From: Deltaproteobacteria bacterium
GTDB lineage: Bacteria; Desulfobacterota; DSM-4660; Desulfatiglandales; Desulfatiglandaceae
Length of the DNA stretch: 7,095 nucleotides
Direction: 5' to 3'
Assembly: GCA_019307645.1 (NCBI GenBank)
Contig: JAFDJF010000115.1
Span: 1-7,095 of the forward strand
Within the stretch, counting starts at the first letter, position 1, and each line of letters starts with the position of its first letter. The notes under the pieces were generated by a model that did no database searches, was not told the origin of the DNA, and was given only the letters and a program-made list of their open reading frames with translations. Shown one piece after another: positions 6,015 to 7,095 of the stretch. Both the position numbers and the translations under genes were made by a program.

Positions 6015-6368
6015 TTACGGTAAACATGGAAGACAGCATTCTGCCATACACTTGCGAAGTAAATCTGTAAGGTTTTGAAATTTGTCAAGAAAGGCCGGAC
6101 CATTTATTTCATAATAAATATATCGACTCTCCTTCTCACAATTCAGAATCCCCACCTCTTGCATTAGATTCAAATGCCTGGAGATAACCGATCGGTCTTG
6201 GGGCATATTTTCAGCGATTGTTCCGATATCCGCCCTTCCGTTTAGCATGATAAATTTGAGTATCTCAACACGAACCGGTTCGCTTAATGTTTTAAAAAAC
6301 TTAGAATCAAAGGCCTTAACTAGTTCGTCCACAATTTCGACGTTTAAAGATGAGATTTTATTTTCCAT
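6015..6368 (-). CDS. ArsR-family winged-helix regulator with cysteine-rich tail
   Basis: The protein has 117 residues from ATG 6368; ATG 6374 would add two. The ArsR fold is clear: KFFKTLSEPVRVEILKFI (23-40), DIGTIAENMPQDRSVISRHL as helix-turn-helix (47-66), and GILNCEKESRYIYYEI as the wing (73-88). ArsR proteins are dimeric repressors that release DNA on binding metal or on thiol oxidation. The usual ELxVCDL metal site in helix 3 is absent. Instead there are C77 and a terminal C-x3-CC-x2-C cluster (C107, C111, C112, C115). A metal, arsenite or persulfide sensor are all possible; the desulfurase next door makes sulfur sensing attractive, but this is inference. Neither start has a ribosome site, and the promoter would start transcription almost at the ATG. 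It lies 233 bp upstream of the desulfurase in the same direction. Confidence 0.88.
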   Translation of the reverse strand: MENKISSLNVEIVDELVKAFDSKFFKTLSEPVRVEILKFIMLNGRADIGTIAENMPQDRSVISRHLNLMQEVGILNCEKESRYIYYEINGPAFLDKFQNLTDLLRKCMAECCLPCLP

Positions 6369-6374
6369 AAACAT

Positions 6375-6403
6375 ACATTAATGCACACACATGCATATGT
6401 CAA
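6375..6403 (-). promoter_or_regulatory. Promoter and candidate operator of the arsR-like gene
   Basis: On the minus strand TTGACA (6398-6403) is a perfect -35, then 17 bases, then TAATGT (6375-6380) as a weaker -10. The spacer holds the inverted repeat ATGCA-CACACA-TGCAT (6381-6396). A palindrome between -35 and -10 is a classic site for self-repression by ArsR proteins. Transcription would begin near 6368, at or next to the start codon, implying a leaderless or nearly leaderless message. Confidence 0.55.
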
Positions 6404-6687
6404 GGAAAAAATTTCTAGGCTAAAAAATGATTTTATTCAGCTGAGTACAGGCGTAGTGATTCTGTGAACCGTTCCTTATTATAGTTCCGGCCTGTATAAA
6501 AGCCGCAACATAGCGGGTATGAACATTTCGTCAGAAATCCCCCTAAAATGCTTTCCAATTCAAAGGGAAAGCATAATTTATTCTGAGATTAAAAAGTATT
6601 GATTACCTTATCAATCCTATTGTTCTCCATTTGAAAACCTTGAAGGATTTTGGAGTTCAGCGCGGCATCTGAAATTTGAGATAGCCC
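6404..6687. other. Gene-free stretch with two palindromes and one hairpin
   Basis: I see no coding region here. It contains a 9-bp perfect hairpin, ATGCTTTCC (6548-6556) with GGAAAGCAT (6566-6574), without a T-run. It also has ATTGAT-TACCTT-ATCAAT (6598-6615) and a near-palindrome AAAACCTTGAAGGATTT (6634-6650) about 38 bases before the next start codon. The last two could be operators for the plus-strand genes at 6688 and 6857. No convincing promoter was found. Confidence 0.35.
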
Positions 6688-6876
6688 ATGTATATGAAAA
6701 GGATCGCAAAAAAACAATACGAATACAAAATCGTTCTTGATTTCGGCGAGATAATCGGTAAAGTTCCAATGACTAAAGAAAAGGCCAGAAGGATACTCGG
6801 AATGGAGGATATTGACGAATTCTATCCTGACTATGATCCGATCACTGGAGACAAAGGTGAATCCGTATCAAATTGA
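6688..6876 (+). CDS. Small protein of unknown function, upstream of sfsA
   Basis: The frame has 62 codons: MYMKRIAKKQYEYKIVLDFG, then EIIGKVPMTKEKARRILGME, then an acidic end, DIDEFYPDYDPITGDKG. I do not recognise it. It is basic at the front (KRIAKKQYEYK), acidic in the last third, and has no membrane segment or cysteine. Starts at 6688 or 6694 are equally possible; neither has a good ribosome site. Support for it being real is that its stop (6876) overlaps the GTG start of sfsA at 6857 by 20 bases and the sfsA ribosome site lies inside it, an arrangement typical of coupled genes. Composition matches the neighbours. It could be a remnant or a small regulatory protein. Confidence 0.5.
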   Translation: MYMKRIAKKQYEYKIVLDFGEIIGKVPMTKEKARRILGMEDIDEFYPDYDPITGDKGESVSN

Positions 6877-7095
6877 TATAAAAACCGGATACTTGAAATG
6901 GCCAAAGCTCATCCGCGGCACTCTGATAAAAAGATACAAGCGTTTCATGGCAGACGTCAAATTTAGAAACGGTCATGTAGTGACCGCTCACTGTCCAAAT
7001 TCCGGAAGTATGCTGGAAAGCTCTGAACCGGGCAGACCGGTTTATCTGTCTCGGCACAACAATCCGAAAAGACGGCTCAAGTACACGTGGGAGAT
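6857..7095 (+). CDS. sfsA: SfsA family DNA-binding/nuclease protein (5' part)
   Basis: The frame is open to the window end and gives about 79 residues, roughly the first third of a usual 230-240-residue SfsA. The match is clear from LIRGTLIKRYKRFMADV, then VVTAHCPNSGSMLE, PGRPVYLSRHNNPKRRLKYT and WE. These are the N-terminal OB-like domain motifs of SfsA, named for sugar-fermentation stimulation and reported as a DNA-binding and nuclease protein. I place the start at GTG 6857, with GGAG (6847-6850) 6 bases upstream, giving MNPYQIDIKTGYLKWP. A TTG at 6893 is a less likely alternative. The start lies within the end of the small gene at 6688, so translation is probably coupled. Confidence 0.9.
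   Translation, partial: MNPYQIDIKTGYLKWPKLIRGTLIKRYKRFMADVKFRNGHVVTAHCPNSGSMLESSEPGRPVYLSRHNNPKRRLKYTWE

Noticed and set aside
6548..6574. The 9-bp hairpin as an intrinsic terminator
   Set aside because: No T-run follows on either strand and no gene ends nearby; kept only as a hairpin.
6842..7057. A 71-codon minus-strand frame over 6842-7057
   Set aside because: It is opposite sfsA, whose protein motifs are unmistakable on the plus strand.
1..7095. CRISPR array, tRNA or rRNA genes, riboswitch
   Set aside because: No regularly spaced direct repeats, no cloverleaf or rRNA-like stretches, and no riboswitch core that I can recognise.

Overview
This 7.1-kb window looks like an accessory region in a moderate-GC anaerobic bacterium. 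A sulfate-reducer-like Desulfobacterota (deltaproteobacterial) host is my best guess. It rests only on the style of the proteins: a REP-type transposase, paired DUF6125-like proteins and a rhodanese-fused cysteine desulfurase. There is no 16S rRNA or other diagnostic marker.

Layout. Positions 1-25 are the end of a rho-independent terminator of a gene to the left. From 132 to 4267 the region is bounded by a 27-bp inverted repeat with one mismatch. Each copy contains a small hairpin, TAGGT(G/A)TCAGACCTA. Inside these ends lies a REP-associated Y1 transposase (RAYT) gene in two pieces: the N-terminal catalytic part at 217-756 and the C-terminal helix-turn-helix part at 3929-4217. They are on the same strand and in the right order. 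Between them is about 3.2 kb of unrelated DNA carrying a MarR regulator (minus strand), a 190-bp fold-back MITE-like element with a TTTA target duplication, a promoter, and two overlapping genes (1924-2619 and 2634-3926). Those two genes encode three copies of one domain. The simplest reading is a RAYT element that acquired a regulator plus a two-gene cargo by insertion. The RAYT is probably dead: its HUH motif reads N-Y-H, it carries a +1 frameshift in its C-terminal part, and it is interrupted.

To the right of the repeat, on the minus strand, come a cysteine desulfurase fused to a C-terminal rhodanese-like domain (4279-5781) and, upstream of it in the same orientation, an ArsR-family regulator with a cysteine-rich tail (6015-6368). 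The ArsR promoter has a palindrome between its -35 and -10. The two may form a small sulfur-related unit, but a 233-bp gap separates them.

At the right end, on the plus strand, a 62-codon gene of unknown function overlaps the start of sfsA, which begins at a GTG at 6857 and runs off the window.

The most interesting parts are the split RAYT with its cargo, the three-domain paralog set whose last copy has lost two of three conserved cysteines, and the fold-back element next to the cargo promoter.
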